Origin: Thiosocius sp942490985
GTDB lineage: Bacteria > Pseudomonadota > Gammaproteobacteria > Chromatiales > Chromatiaceae
Direction of reading: 5' to 3'
Assembly (NCBI GenBank): GCA_942490985.1
Contig: CALNYW010000002.1
Location: forward strand, 310,001 to 374,000
DNA length: 64,000 nucleotides
In this document: positions 43,878 to 53,031 of the stretch, piece by piece
How positions within the stretch are numbered: the stretch's first letter is position 1
How the letters are laid out: each line of letters starts with the position of its first letter
Position numbers and translations under genes: made by a program
The notes under the pieces: generated by a model
Told to the model about the DNA's origin: nothing
Seen by the model: only the letters and a program-made list of their open reading frames with translations
The model's database searches: none

Positions 43878-44473
43878 TACTTCACCGAGCAGCCGTAAGG
43901 GCGGGTTATCGCCGGGTCACTGGCGTTGCCTTGCATAACCTGGGCGAGTGCGGCGGGCACATACTGGGCGGCCTTTTCGATATCGGCGGGGTTGGCTGAT
44001 GGGACGCTGTCGATGCCGCCCATGTAGGCGAGTGTGCCGTCTTTGTCGATGATGTACATATGCGGGGTGGTACGCGCCTTGTAAGCACGACCGATCTCGC
44101 CGCTTTCGTCGATCAGCACCGCGGTCGGCGCAGCATTGCGACTTGCCGTCAGTTCGTCGGCTTGTGCCGGGCTGACATGGCCTTGCTTGCCGGGCGCCGA
44201 TGAGATCACCGAAAGCCACACGATCCCGTCAGCGGTTGCCTGGCGCTGCTGCGTCTGCATGTTGTCGGCGTTGTAGTGCTTGCGAACGTAGGGACAATCG
44301 TGGTTGGTCCATTCGAGAACCACTATCTTGCCCAGGAAGTCGCTGAGCGCATGCGTATTACCGGCGGTATCGACCCCGGTGAAAGCGGGGGCGGGCTGGC
44401 CGATCTGCGGGGTTGCCGTAGCGCCAGCGGAGAAGGCGAGCAATGCCGCGCCAAACAAAGTCATGAGTTTCAT
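43874..44473 (-). CDS. Secreted redoxin/AhpC-TSA family protein
   Basis: 199 residues with a signal peptide (LMTLFGAALLAFSAGATA), so periplasmic. The redoxin fold starts at IGQPAPAFTGVDTAGN; the resolving region reads WTNHDCPYVRKHYN, with one conserved Cys rather than a CxxC. A second Cys lies at the very C-terminus (PYGCSVKY) and could form a disulfide with it. The ARTTPHMYIIDKDG block is typical of the group. The gene is 4 bases downstream of the DsbD/ScsB-like gene's stop, so this membrane reductase is the likely electron donor. Confidence 0.85.
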   Translation of the reverse strand: MKLMTLFGAALLAFSAGATATPQIGQPAPAFTGVDTAGNTHALSDFLGKIVVLEWTNHDCPYVRKHYNADNMQTQQRQATADGIVWLSVISSAPGKQGHVSPAQADELTASRNAAPTAVLIDESGEIGRAYKARTTPHMYIIDKDGTLAYMGGIDSVPSANPADIEKAAQYVPAALAQVMQGNASDPAITRPYGCSVKY

Positions 44474-44476
44474 CGA

Positions 44477-46603
44477 TTAGGCTCCTGGTTCTATTGTTGA
44501 AACGGAACGGGCGATAGCCTGCAGTACCAGCCCTTCGGTGAGGATTTGCGGTAGTACTTCGGGTGTGCCCGATCCAGCGGGGTAGAGTAGGTAAAGCGGC
44601 ACGCCGCTGCGGCCATGTCGCTGCAATTCAACACTGATGGCCGTATCGCGATTGGTCCAGTCACCCTTGAGGTAAGCGATATCATACGTGTTGAGCGCAT
44701 CGCGCACGGCGTCGCTGTCGAGCGCCACGCGCTCGTTGACTTTGCAGGTGATGCACCAGGCGGCGGTGAAGTTGACCAACACCGCACGACCCGCGGCGCG
44801 GTGTTCCGCAACCTTTTGCGCGCTCCAACTGCCCGCACTGACCGTGCGGCCGGTTGCACCATCGATCGGCGCTTCCCCGCGACTGGCATAGCCAACGAAC
44901 GCGAGGCTAATGGCCAGGCAGACGGCCACCAAAGATTGCCTCAGGCGCGTCCGCTTGATCGGCTGACCGAGCCACCACAGGGCAAACGCAAACGACACGC
45001 TACCCGCCAATACCGCGGCCAACCGCGTGGCATCGATTTGCTGGGTCAACACCCACAGCAGCCAGGCGGCCGTCGCGTAGAGTGGAAAGGCCAGGGCGTT
45101 GCGAAAACGCTCCATCCAGGGACCGGGTTTCGGTAGCCAGCGGGACCAGCCGGGGTTCGTGCTGAGCAGCACCATCGGGAGCGCAAAACCGATCGCCAGA
45201 CCGCCGAAGACGGCCAGGGTTTCGAGGGCCGGGCGGGTCAGCGCGAAGCCCAGTGCGGTGCCCATGAACGGGGCGGTGCAGGGACTTGCCACCAACACCG
45301 CGAGAATGCCGGTCGCAAAGCTGCCGCGCAGGTCGCGGCGTTCGGTAAGGCCTTGACCAACCCCGCTGAGATTGCCGCCGACCGTGAACACCCCGGATAG
45401 ATTCAGCCCCAACGCCAGCATCAGCAGCATCAGGCCGATGACCACGGCGGGCTCCTGCAGTTGGAATCCCCAGCCAATGGCGGTGCCGCCGGCGCGCAGG
45501 CCGATGATCAGCAAGGCAAGGCCGCAAAAAGTCACCAGTACGCCGGCCGCGAATGCAAACCCGTGACGACGCGCCTGCCGATCTGACCCTGAGGCATGTT
45601 GAATCAGTCCGACGGCCTTGATCGACAACACCGGAAGCACGCAGGGCATCAGGTTGAGCAACAGCCCCCCGAGTACAGCGAGTCCGATCGCCAGCAGTAA
45701 CGTGACGGGCGCCTCTGTGGACACTGGCGCTGACGTCTGCGTCGCGCCGAGCGGTAGCGCGGTAACGGCGAAGCCTCGCGTCAATGATTCCCCCGAGCTG
45801 GCGTCGCTGACGACGAGCAAGCCGGCCAGCGCCGCGCCGCTGGCCAGCGGCGCGTCGCCCGGTGGCAGGTTCAGGGTCAGCAATTGTCCGTCGGCTTGCC
45901 ACGACTGCCGGCCAGAGGGTGACACCGGTCCCCAACCATTGGACGCAAACCAGACGTCTGCGGCCTGCTCGAACGAAACGGCCGTGCTGCTGACCCGAAG
46001 GACCAGGCCGTCGGGTGTGGCTTGGTAGCTGGCGTCGCCGGGCAGCTCGACCGGCCAGGTTGCGCGCACCTGCTCAAAGCGGTCGTGCTGAGCGGGTGCG
46101 TCGCGATCACCAACGGTGAGTGCGAGCCCAATACGGCCATCCTGCGGTATGCATTCCACCTTGCAGACCAGCCAACTGACATCCGCCGCGATGCGGGCGT
46201 CTTGCCGATGCGAGGGGGTATCCGGTGGTACCGTAACCGGCACCAACAGCGTGACGGTATCCTCGTAGCCGTAGTTGACCAGCGGCCCGACCGGAATGCG
46301 TTCGGGCACCGGCCATTGGATATCGCCGGCCTGCCAACCGCTCGGTAACGTCCAGGTGACCTTCGGGGCCTCGCCGGAATCGCCGGGGTTGCGCCAATAC
46401 ACATGCCAATGTGGGATCAGATCGAAGCGCAGCCCAAGCCAGACGGTTTGACCGGGGGCGACCTCGGCCTGGCCGGACTCCAACGTCAGTGAGACCTGCT
46501 CGGTATGCGTGGTCGCACCCGGCGGTTCATCGGCGTTCGCCAGACCCACGGTCAACAGCAGTAGGCAGGCCACCACATGGCGGCTGAGTCCAAGTTTGCT
46601 CAA
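44477..46603 (-). CDS. DsbD/ScsB-like transmembrane thiol-disulfide interchange protein
   Basis: About 708 residues from a TTG at 46603 (AAGGA lies 10 bases upstream); the frame runs further upstream without signal or ribosome site. Signal peptide (HVVACLLLLTVGLANA), then a large N-terminal domain of the ScsB type with Cys in WLVCKVECIP, eight membrane helices with the Cys pair in LMPCVLPVLSIKA and VASPCTAPFMG, and a C-terminal thioredoxin domain with AAWCITCKVNE. It moves reducing equivalents from cytoplasmic thioredoxin to periplasmic proteins, probably including the redoxin encoded next. ScsB-type proteins are often linked to copper tolerance. Confidence 0.9.
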   Translation of the reverse strand: MSKLGLSRHVVACLLLLTVGLANADEPPGATTHTEQVSLTLESGQAEVAPGQTVWLGLRFDLIPHWHVYWRNPGDSGEAPKVTWTLPSGWQAGDIQWPVPERIPVGPLVNYGYEDTVTLLVPVTVPPDTPSHRQDARIAADVSWLVCKVECIPQDGRIGLALTVGDRDAPAQHDRFEQVRATWPVELPGDASYQATPDGLVLRVSSTAVSFEQAADVWFASNGWGPVSPSGRQSWQADGQLLTLNLPPGDAPLASGAALAGLLVVSDASSGESLTRGFAVTALPLGATQTSAPVSTEAPVTLLLAIGLAVLGGLLLNLMPCVLPVLSIKAVGLIQHASGSDRQARRHGFAFAAGVLVTFCGLALLIIGLRAGGTAIGWGFQLQEPAVVIGLMLLMLALGLNLSGVFTVGGNLSGVGQGLTERRDLRGSFATGILAVLVASPCTAPFMGTALGFALTRPALETLAVFGGLAIGFALPMVLLSTNPGWSRWLPKPGPWMERFRNALAFPLYATAAWLLWVLTQQIDATRLAAVLAGSVSFAFALWWLGQPIKRTRLRQSLVAVCLAISLAFVGYASRGEAPIDGATGRTVSAGSWSAQKVAEHRAAGRAVLVNFTAAWCITCKVNERVALDSDAVRDALNTYDIAYLKGDWTNRDTAISVELQRHGRSGVPLYLLYPAGSGTPEVLPQILTEGLVLQAIARSVSTIEPGA

Positions 46604-46914
46604 AAGTCGGGCTTCCTTACTACAGAAAGGCGTCACCGCCAAACGCGGCAAGTTATCTGAGTCGACAGTATCCAACGACCGCTCCGTGCAGCGATCGGTT
46701 CCCGCGCGTTGTAAGCGGGATTGAACGAACACTGTGCGGACACCCTGCGGTTGGCCTGAAGGCGTCGCATAAGGTGGCCAAGGCGGTGGCAAAGGTGGCC
46801 AGGGCGGTGCATAGTCCGATGCGGTGGCGGGTCGCCACCCGGTCCGTGGGCGCCAATAGCCCCGGAAATACAGCTAAATTTGCCAACCAAGCCAAGAAAA
46901 AGGGGAGAAACACC

Positions 46915-47226
46915 ATGACCGATTACTTCGCTGAGGTGCAGCGCTATGACGCCGACGCCGATGCCGATGTGGTGCAGAAGATCGTCAAGCATCTTGGGAT
47001 CGCGCTGCGCAGTAAAGATGCCTCGCTGGTTTCCTGTTCCGACAAGTCAGAACTGGATCGGGTCTGTGAAAAGTGGTGTATGAAGAAACTCGGTGAGACC
47101 GATGCCGATGCCGGCAATGCCGTCGTTGCGAAGGTTTGCGAGACGATGAAGGGCGACCGTCAGAAACAGCGCGTCACGTTCTATTACCTGGTCGCCAAAG
47201 AGATGGGCAAGCTCGGCGACCTCTGA
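46915..47226 (+). CDS. DUF2853 family protein
   Basis: 103 residues from the ATG at 46915, with GGGGAG at a spacer of 7. The protein is small and cytoplasmic. The blocks KHLGIALRSKDASLVSCSD and CETMKGDRQKQRVTFYYLV are diagnostic of DUF2853, a family of unknown function found in many proteobacteria. The upstream frame extension to 46774 is a shadow of the divergent DsbD-like gene region. Confidence 0.88.
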   Translation: MTDYFAEVQRYDADADADVVQKIVKHLGIALRSKDASLVSCSDKSELDRVCEKWCMKKLGETDADAGNAVVAKVCETMKGDRQKQRVTFYYLVAKEMGKLGDL

Positions 47227-47238
47227 CCTGCCGCCAGG

Positions 47239-47258
47239 CCGGCGCGCCCTTGCGCCGG
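47239..47258 (+). terminator. GC-rich hairpin after the DUF2853 gene
   Basis: CCGGCGC (47239-47245) pairs with GCGCCGG (47252-47258) 12 bases after the stop codon. No T-run follows, so it may be a weak or Rho-assisted terminator. Confidence 0.4.
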
Positions 47259-47469
47259 CGCCCGCTTGCCGCGCGCCCAGTTGTCAAAACCCTATTCCGG
47301 CAAGGTATTTGCTTTACCCCTCAGCGTTGCCTCGGGGGGCGTCTCACAAGCCCCTGTTTGCACTAACATGGTGCGACCGCAATGGGCCTGCGCGGAAACA
47401 GCGCGAGGTGCCTGCAGCGTTGTGCGCATTCACGAATCTGATACACGAGAGTGATCCGGGGGATTAGCA

Positions 47470-49074
47470 ATGTTCGATAACGTCACATCCAGAGATGGGG
47501 CCGGGCTCGAGGCGCACGGTCTTTACAATCTCAACGAGATTTTCTGGAACCTGCCAACGCCGGCGCTGTATGAGCAGGCCCTGTTGCGTCGCGAAGGTTA
47601 TCTTTCCCACCTGGGTCCGCTGGTGGTACGGACGGGCCACCACACCGGGCGCTCGGCGAACGACAAATTCATCGTCGACGAGGCAGAAAGCCACGACCAG
47701 ATCTGGTGGGGCACAATCAACAAGCCCATTCCCGAGCAGAACTTCGATATTCTGCACCAGCGTATGGCCTCCTACCTGCAGATGAAAGACGTCTACGTGC
47801 AGGATTGCTATGCCGGTGCCGATCCCGAGTACCGCATGCCGATTCGGATCATCACCGAGTACGCCTGGCACAGCCTGTTCGCGCGCAACCTGTTTATCCA
47901 GCCCAAGCAGGAAGACCTGGCCAATCACGAGCCGTACTTCACAGTCATCGACTCGCCGCGCTTCCACGCGATGCCGAGCCAGGATCAGACCCGCAGCGAG
48001 ACTTTCATCCTGGTCAATTTCCATCAGCGACTGGTGCTGATCGGCGGTACCAGTTACGCCGGCGAGATCAAGAAGTCGATTTTCTCGGTAATGAACTACA
48101 TTCTGCCTGGCAAGGGTGTGCTGCCAATGCACTGTTCGGCCAACATCGGGCCGGACGGTAAGACGGCGCTGTTCTTCGGCCTCAGTGGTACCGGCAAAAC
48201 GACGCTGTCCGCCGACAAGGCCCGCACCCTGATCGGTGATGACGAACACGGTTGGAGCGACAACGGGATCTTCAACTTCGAGGGTGGCTGCTATGCCAAG
48301 ATGATCAAGCTGTCCGCCGAGAACGAGCCCGAGATCTATTCGACCACGCAACGTTTTGGTACGGTGCTCGAGAATGTGACCCTGAAGTCGCACGATCGGC
48401 GTCTCGATCTCGATGACGCGTCATTGACCGAAAACACCCGCGGTGCCTACCACATCAGCGCGATACCCAATGCCACGCTCGATGGCATCGGTGGGCAGCC
48501 GGAAAACATCATCTTTCTGACCTGTGATGCGTTTGGTGTGTTGCCGCCGGTTTCGCGGTTGAGCACCGAGCAGGCGATGTACCACTTTATCTCGGGCTAC
48601 ACCGCGCGCGTCGCAGGCACCGAGAAGGGCGTTACCGAACCATCACCGGTGTTCAGTGCCTGCTACGGCGCCCCCTTTATGCCATTGCATCCGCGCCGGT
48701 ATGCCGAATTGCTCGGCGAGCGTATCGCGCGGCACGGCGCCAAGGTCTGGCTGATCAACACGGGTTGGACGGGCGGCCCTTACGGCGTTGGCCAACGCAT
48801 TTCGATCCCGCATACCCGGGCCATGGTCAATGCCGCACTGGACGGCAAGCTCGATGACGTGCCGACCTGGCAGGAGCCGACGTTTGGCTTCCATGTCCCC
48901 GAAGCATGCCCGGGCGTCCCGGATGAGTTGCTCAACCCGCGGTCGAGTTGGCAGGACGGTGCGGCCTACGATGCGCAGGCAGCCAAGCTCGCGATGATGT
49001 TCCATGACAACTTCAAGGCTTATGTCGACGAGGTATCCGCGGCGGTTGAACAAGCGGGCCCGCGAACCACTTAG
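47470..49074 (+). CDS. pckA: Phosphoenolpyruvate carboxykinase (ATP)
   Basis: 534 residues. The enzyme interconverts oxaloacetate plus ATP and PEP plus CO2. Family motifs are complete: RTGHHTGRSANDKFIV, the kinase-1a loop GLSGTGKTTLSADKART, the metal site DDEHGWSDNGIFNFEGGCYAK and NTGWTGGPYGVGQRIS. The ATG is preceded by GGGGGA. It stands alone after a 243-base spacer. In an autotroph it can work in either direction, feeding gluconeogenesis or C4 replenishment. Confidence 0.97.
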   Translation: MFDNVTSRDGAGLEAHGLYNLNEIFWNLPTPALYEQALLRREGYLSHLGPLVVRTGHHTGRSANDKFIVDEAESHDQIWWGTINKPIPEQNFDILHQRMASYLQMKDVYVQDCYAGADPEYRMPIRIITEYAWHSLFARNLFIQPKQEDLANHEPYFTVIDSPRFHAMPSQDQTRSETFILVNFHQRLVLIGGTSYAGEIKKSIFSVMNYILPGKGVLPMHCSANIGPDGKTALFFGLSGTGKTTLSADKARTLIGDDEHGWSDNGIFNFEGGCYAKMIKLSAENEPEIYSTTQRFGTVLENVTLKSHDRRLDLDDASLTENTRGAYHISAIPNATLDGIGGQPENIIFLTCDAFGVLPPVSRLSTEQAMYHFISGYTARVAGTEKGVTEPSPVFSACYGAPFMPLHPRRYAELLGERIARHGAKVWLINTGWTGGPYGVGQRISIPHTRAMVNAALDGKLDDVPTWQEPTFGFHVPEACPGVPDELLNPRSSWQDGAAYDAQAAKLAMMFHDNFKAYVDEVSAAVEQAGPRTT

Positions 49075-49156
49075 CGGCTTGCGGCGCAGAACCGCCGCAG
49101 GCTGGGCCGCAGGGCGATCGCCAACGAATAAACCACGCAGCGCTGCCCGGTGCCGC

Positions 49157-49795
49157 TCAGGCTTTCGACGCGAGGGCGGCGCCGGCCAGCATCATGGCGC
49201 CGCCCGCCGTTCGGTTCATTGCGCGGGCGACGCGGGGGTTGCGGACCAGCAATCTTGCCCGTGCGGCGGCCCAGGCATAAGCCAACAGCGTCGCGCCCAG
49301 CACCCCTGAGACCACCAGCACGACGACCACCAGGTCGCCGGCGGTCAGCGCTGGCAGGTCAACAAAAGTTGGCAACAGGCCCAGGTAGAAAAGGATGACC
49401 TTGGGATTCGCCAGCGTAATCAACAGGCCGCTGATGATATTGCTTCGGCGCGTGCTCGGCGTCGCCGCAACGCCATCGCCGGTCGCCGCCGGCGACTGCC
49501 ATAGCCGCCAGCCGAGCCACAGCAGGTAGGCGGCGCCGAGATACTTGACGACGACAAATAAGTCGCCGAGCACGGTCGCCAGGGCGCCGAGACCGAACAC
49601 CGCAAGCAGCAGATAGACGAGGTCGCCGAGCACGATCCCGAGCACCAGCTCGGCGGCTTGTGCGAAACCGGAGCCCAGCGCACGGGCAACCGTTGCGAGT
49701 ACCCCGGGCCCCGGGGTCGCGGCCAGAATAAACATCGCGCCGGCCAGCAAGATGATCGACCACAGCGTCATGTCAATCTGACGCCGGTTGGCCAT
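49157..49795 (-). CDS. LysE/RhtB family exporter
   Basis: 212 residues with six predicted helices. The N-terminal block ILAATPGPGVLATVARALG and LITLANPKVILFYLGLLPTF are characteristic of LysE/RhtB-type amino-acid and metabolite exporters. The substrate is unknown. An in-frame ATG at 49771 is an alternative start. The gene is divergent from dcd with 59 bases between them. Confidence 0.9.
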   Translation of the reverse strand: MANRRQIDMTLWSIILLAGAMFILAATPGPGVLATVARALGSGFAQAAELVLGIVLGDLVYLLLAVFGLGALATVLGDLFVVVKYLGAAYLLWLGWRLWQSPAATGDGVAATPSTRRSNIISGLLITLANPKVILFYLGLLPTFVDLPALTAGDLVVVVLVVSGVLGATLLAYAWAAARARLLVRNPRVARAMNRTAGGAMMLAGAALASKA

Positions 49796-49854
49796 GGCCC
49801 GTCTGGGCTTGGTGTAAACTGCCTAGCTGCCGTTCTGCATGAGATCCAACCAGC

Positions 49855-50451
49855 ATGAGACTGTGTGACAGCGACATCATCGCCGCGCTTGACGAAGGCC
49901 GGATCGCGATCGAGCCAAGACCCGCGGATCGCGTCATTAGCGGGGTCAGTATCGATCTGCGGCTTGGCCACCAGTTCCGCGTATTCAGTTCTCATACGAT
50001 TCCGTTTATCGATCTGTCGGGAACGCGCGAGCAGGTCAATCAGGCGGTCGAAAAGGTCATGGGCGATGAGATCTACATTGGCCCCGATGACACCTTCGTG
50101 CTGCACCCTGGTGAGCTTGCGCTTGGCTCTACGCTCGAATGCATCACGTTGCCGGACAACCTGGTGGGTTGGCTGGATGGCCGTTCGAGCCTGGCGCGCC
50201 TGGGTCTGATGGTACATGTCACTGCCCATCGCATCGATCCGGGGTGGAGCGGCAATATCGTATTGGAGTTTTTCAACTCCGGGAAGCTCCCGCTGGCGCT
50301 GCGTCCCGAGATGGCGATCGGTGCGATGAGTTTTGAGACCCTGACCGGTCCGGCCGCGCGTCCGTATACCAAGCGGGTGGATGCCAAATACCGCGATCAA
50401 CATGGTCCGATGGCCAGCCGGATCAGTGAGGATCACTCAGAGACGGGTTGA
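49855..50451 (+). CDS. dcd: dCTP deaminase
   Basis: 198 residues. Dcd deaminates dCTP to dUTP for thymidylate synthesis and is a trimer of the dUTPase fold. Signature segments: VISGVSIDLRLGHQFRVF, the nucleotide site GRSSLARLGLMVHVTAH, RIDPGWSGNIVLEFFN with the catalytic Glu, and YTKRVDAKYRDQ near the end. The C-terminal extension overlaps the convergent DUF3108 gene by 19 bases. Confidence 0.95.
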   Translation: MRLCDSDIIAALDEGRIAIEPRPADRVISGVSIDLRLGHQFRVFSSHTIPFIDLSGTREQVNQAVEKVMGDEIYIGPDDTFVLHPGELALGSTLECITLPDNLVGWLDGRSSLARLGLMVHVTAHRIDPGWSGNIVLEFFNSGKLPLALRPEMAIGAMSFETLTGPAARPYTKRVDAKYRDQHGPMASRISEDHSETG

Positions 50452-51194
50452 GGGCTCGCCGGCGTCAGCGACACCAGCTGCATCTCGATGCTGTTGCCAT
50501 CGGCGCGGCGCAGCACTCTGAGCGGTAACGGACCCACCGCGTCGCTGAACCAGAGTTCGCGCTGGTCGTTCTCGTCGATCGTCACGCGGCGAATGCCTGT
50601 CGCCGTATAGTCCCCGTAAGGTACCGTTATCGCGCTATCGCCGATCACCTGCAGCACCGCTTCCTCTGTGGCGTCCAGGGCTGCGAGGCGGATCGGGCTG
50701 ATCGCGTCTTTTTTCATATCGACCAGTCGACCGGCGGCGAGCAGGTAACTCAGACGATCATGGGTGTCCGGCAACAGGCCGAGTGTCTGTTGGACGTCGC
50801 CGCTTTCTATCCGCAGTGTCTTGCCAGCCCAATCGAATGTGAGGTTGACCCGCTCGAAAGCGTCCCCCTGCATGACGCTGTGTTCAAAGGACGCGGGTCG
50901 AATTTGGGTCATATCCAGTTCACCGGTGCTGACCTCGAGCACTTCGTGACCGCCTTGCGTTGCCATCTGGCCGGCCGGTGTCGTAAAGGCCTCGATGCGG
51001 TAGGTACCGTCAACGTTGATCGACAGAGCGAACAGCGCATTGCCGACCAGTGATTCGTTGAACAACAGCTGGTATACCGCATCAATGTGCAGCGGTTGTA
51101 CCGGCGCGGGTTTGTCGGTGCAGCCACCAAGCCATGTACTCAATAGCAACGCCAGCAGGACAGGGTGTCGAGTTCGTCTGGATGGAAAAGCCAT
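50433..51194 (-). CDS. DUF3108 lipoprotein
   Basis: 253 residues from the ATG at 51194. The signal ends in the lipobox STWLGGC (about residue 25). The remainder is beta-rich with the DUF3108 pattern: YQLLFNESLVGNALFALS near the start and late strands LWFSDAVGPLPLRVLRR. The family is predicted to be outer-membrane or periplasmic, function unproven. It overlaps the purN stop by one base (TAATG), so it is co-transcribed with purM and purN, an order seen in several gammaproteobacteria. Confidence 0.85.
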   Translation of the reverse strand: MAFPSRRTRHPVLLALLLSTWLGGCTDKPAPVQPLHIDAVYQLLFNESLVGNALFALSINVDGTYRIEAFTTPAGQMATQGGHEVLEVSTGELDMTQIRPASFEHSVMQGDAFERVNLTFDWAGKTLRIESGDVQQTLGLLPDTHDRLSYLLAAGRLVDMKKDAISPIRLAALDATEEAVLQVIGDSAITVPYGDYTATGIRRVTIDENDQRELWFSDAVGPLPLRVLRRADGNSIEMQLVSLTPASPQPVSE

Positions 51195-51856
51195 TACAAC
51201 TGCACCGGTGTGGCGAGCGGCTTGCCGTTGAGCATGACCTGCTCCCCAGATAATGCGAGCTTGCCTTCCGCGAACCAACGAACCACCTGTGGCAGCAAGT
51301 GATGCTCCCGCTCGAGCACCCGCGCGGCCAGCGTATCCGCGTTGTCATCCCGGGCAACGGCCACTTCGACCTGCGCAATGACCGGCCCGCCATCGAGTTC
51401 GCCAGTCACGAAGTGAACGCTGGCGCCGTGTTTTTTCGCGCCGGACGCCAACGCCCGCTGATGGGTATGCAGCCCCTGGAAGGCCGGCAGCAGTGACGGA
51501 TGGATATTGATCATGCGGCCATCGAAGTGTTGGACGAATTGTTCGGTGAGTATCCGCATAAAGCCTGCCAAGACGACCAGTCGTGGGGCCAATTGGTCGA
51601 TCGCGTTCGCCAGCGCCTCATCGAAACGCTCGCGGCCGTCAAACTGCTGATGATCGATTACCCTCACCGGGATACCTGCCGCCGTTGCCCGTTCCAGCCC
51701 GCGCACGCCGGGGCGATTGCTGATCACCCCGACAACCCGATACGGCGCCACCGATGCTGCGTCATCGATCAGGGCCTGCAGGTTGGTCCCGCCACCTGAA
51801 ATCAACACCACGATCGGCATGCGCTCAGCCGTCGGCGTTGGGGTGATGTCGCTCAT
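51194..51856 (-). CDS. purN: Phosphoribosylglycinamide formyltransferase
   Basis: 220 residues. PurN transfers a formyl group from 10-formyl-THF to GAR in purine synthesis. The motifs VLISGGGTNLQALID (phosphate loop), INIHPSLLPAFQGLHTH (catalytic Asn and His) and VHFVTGELDGGPVIAQ (Asp) are complete. It starts 4 bases inside the end of purM and continues into the DUF3108 lipoprotein gene. Confidence 0.97.
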   Translation of the reverse strand: MSDITPTPTAERMPIVVLISGGGTNLQALIDDAASVAPYRVVGVISNRPGVRGLERATAAGIPVRVIDHQQFDGRERFDEALANAIDQLAPRLVVLAGFMRILTEQFVQHFDGRMINIHPSLLPAFQGLHTHQRALASGAKKHGASVHFVTGELDGGPVIAQVEVAVARDDNADTLAARVLEREHHLLPQVVRWFAEGKLALSGEQVMLNGKPLATPVQL

Positions 51857-52911
51857 TCGTAGTGCACATAAGGGTCAGCCGTGTCGGCCGCACGGATTTC
51901 ACCGATCCGATAGACGGTCTCGCCATGTGTCGACAACAATGCCTCGGCTGCGGCAGCCGCAGCGGCTGGCACGCACACCACCATGCCGATGCCGCTGTTG
52001 AACGTGCGTAACATCTCCGTGTCATCGATGTTGCCGCCGTGCTGCAGCCAATCGAAGACGGCGGGGCGGGTCCAACTGGCGCGGCTGATGGCGGCGCAGC
52101 TGTTGGCCGGCAGCACGCGCGGGAGGTTTTCGGTCAGGCCGCCACCGGTGATGTGGGCCAACGCATGCACCTCGGTCTCTGCAAGCAGTGCCAGCAGGGC
52201 TTTGACGTAGATCCGGGTCGGCGCCAGCAGCGCCTCACCGAGCGTGGTGTCGCCAAGTGACTGCTCCAGCGACGCGCCGGTCACCGCCAATACCTTGCGG
52301 ATCAGTGAGTAGCCGTTCGAGTGCGGGCCGGACGACGCCAGCCCGAGCAATACGTCACCGACCGCGACCTGGTCAGGTCGTAGAATTTTCGATTTTTCGA
52401 CGATCCCGACAGCGAAGCCGGCCAGATCATAGTCGCCGTCGCCATACATGCCTGGCATCTCGGCCGTCTCGCCACCGGTCAGCGCGCAGCCTGCCAATTG
52501 GCACCCGGTCGCGATACCGCGTACCACATCGGTTGCCACGTCGATGTCCAGATGACCGGTCGCGAAATAGTCGAGGAAAAAAAGTGGTTCGGCGCCCGCC
52601 ACGACGATGTCGTTGACGCACATCGCGACGAGATCGATACCGATGGTGTCGTGTCGGCCGAGTTGCAGTGCCAGCTTGAGCTTGGTCCCGACCCCGTCGG
52701 TGCCCGACACCAACACCGGTTCGCGAAACCGGTCGGTGGGCAATTCGAACAGGGCGCCGAAACCGCCCAGACCACCCATTACCCCGGGTCGCTGCGTTTC
52801 GCGAACGATCGGTTTGATGCGTTCGATCAGGGTATTTCCGGCATCGATGTCGACGCCGGCGCCGGCATAGCTCAGCGCCGTTGCATCGGCGCTGTCTGAA
52901 TGTTCTGTCAA
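51853..52911 (-). CDS. purM: Phosphoribosylaminoimidazole synthetase
   Basis: 352 residues. PurM closes the imidazole ring (FGAM to AIR, ATP-dependent). Family blocks: LSYAGAGVDIDAGN at the N-terminus, VSGTDGVGTKLKLA, CVNDIVVAGAEPLFFLDY, LTGGETAEMPGMY, HITGGGLTENLPR and TFNSGIGMVV. It is coupled to purN by 4 bases (ATGA). The start lies 120 bases from the divergent DUF2066 gene, the gammaproteobacterial order. Confidence 0.97.
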   Translation of the reverse strand: MTEHSDSADATALSYAGAGVDIDAGNTLIERIKPIVRETQRPGVMGGLGGFGALFELPTDRFREPVLVSGTDGVGTKLKLALQLGRHDTIGIDLVAMCVNDIVVAGAEPLFFLDYFATGHLDIDVATDVVRGIATGCQLAGCALTGGETAEMPGMYGDGDYDLAGFAVGIVEKSKILRPDQVAVGDVLLGLASSGPHSNGYSLIRKVLAVTGASLEQSLGDTTLGEALLAPTRIYVKALLALLAETEVHALAHITGGGLTENLPRVLPANSCAAISRASWTRPAVFDWLQHGGNIDDTEMLRTFNSGIGMVVCVPAAAAAAAEALLSTHGETVYRIGEIRAADTADPYVHYE

Positions 52912-53031
52912 GGCACTCTCCGGTGCGCAACCGTTAAACCGCTAGTTTACCGTCTGCTTGGTTGCGTCGATAGATTGCACGTGCCGGGAATCTGTCGATT
53001 GGCGCTGGTTCGGGCTGCTACACTGCACGCC

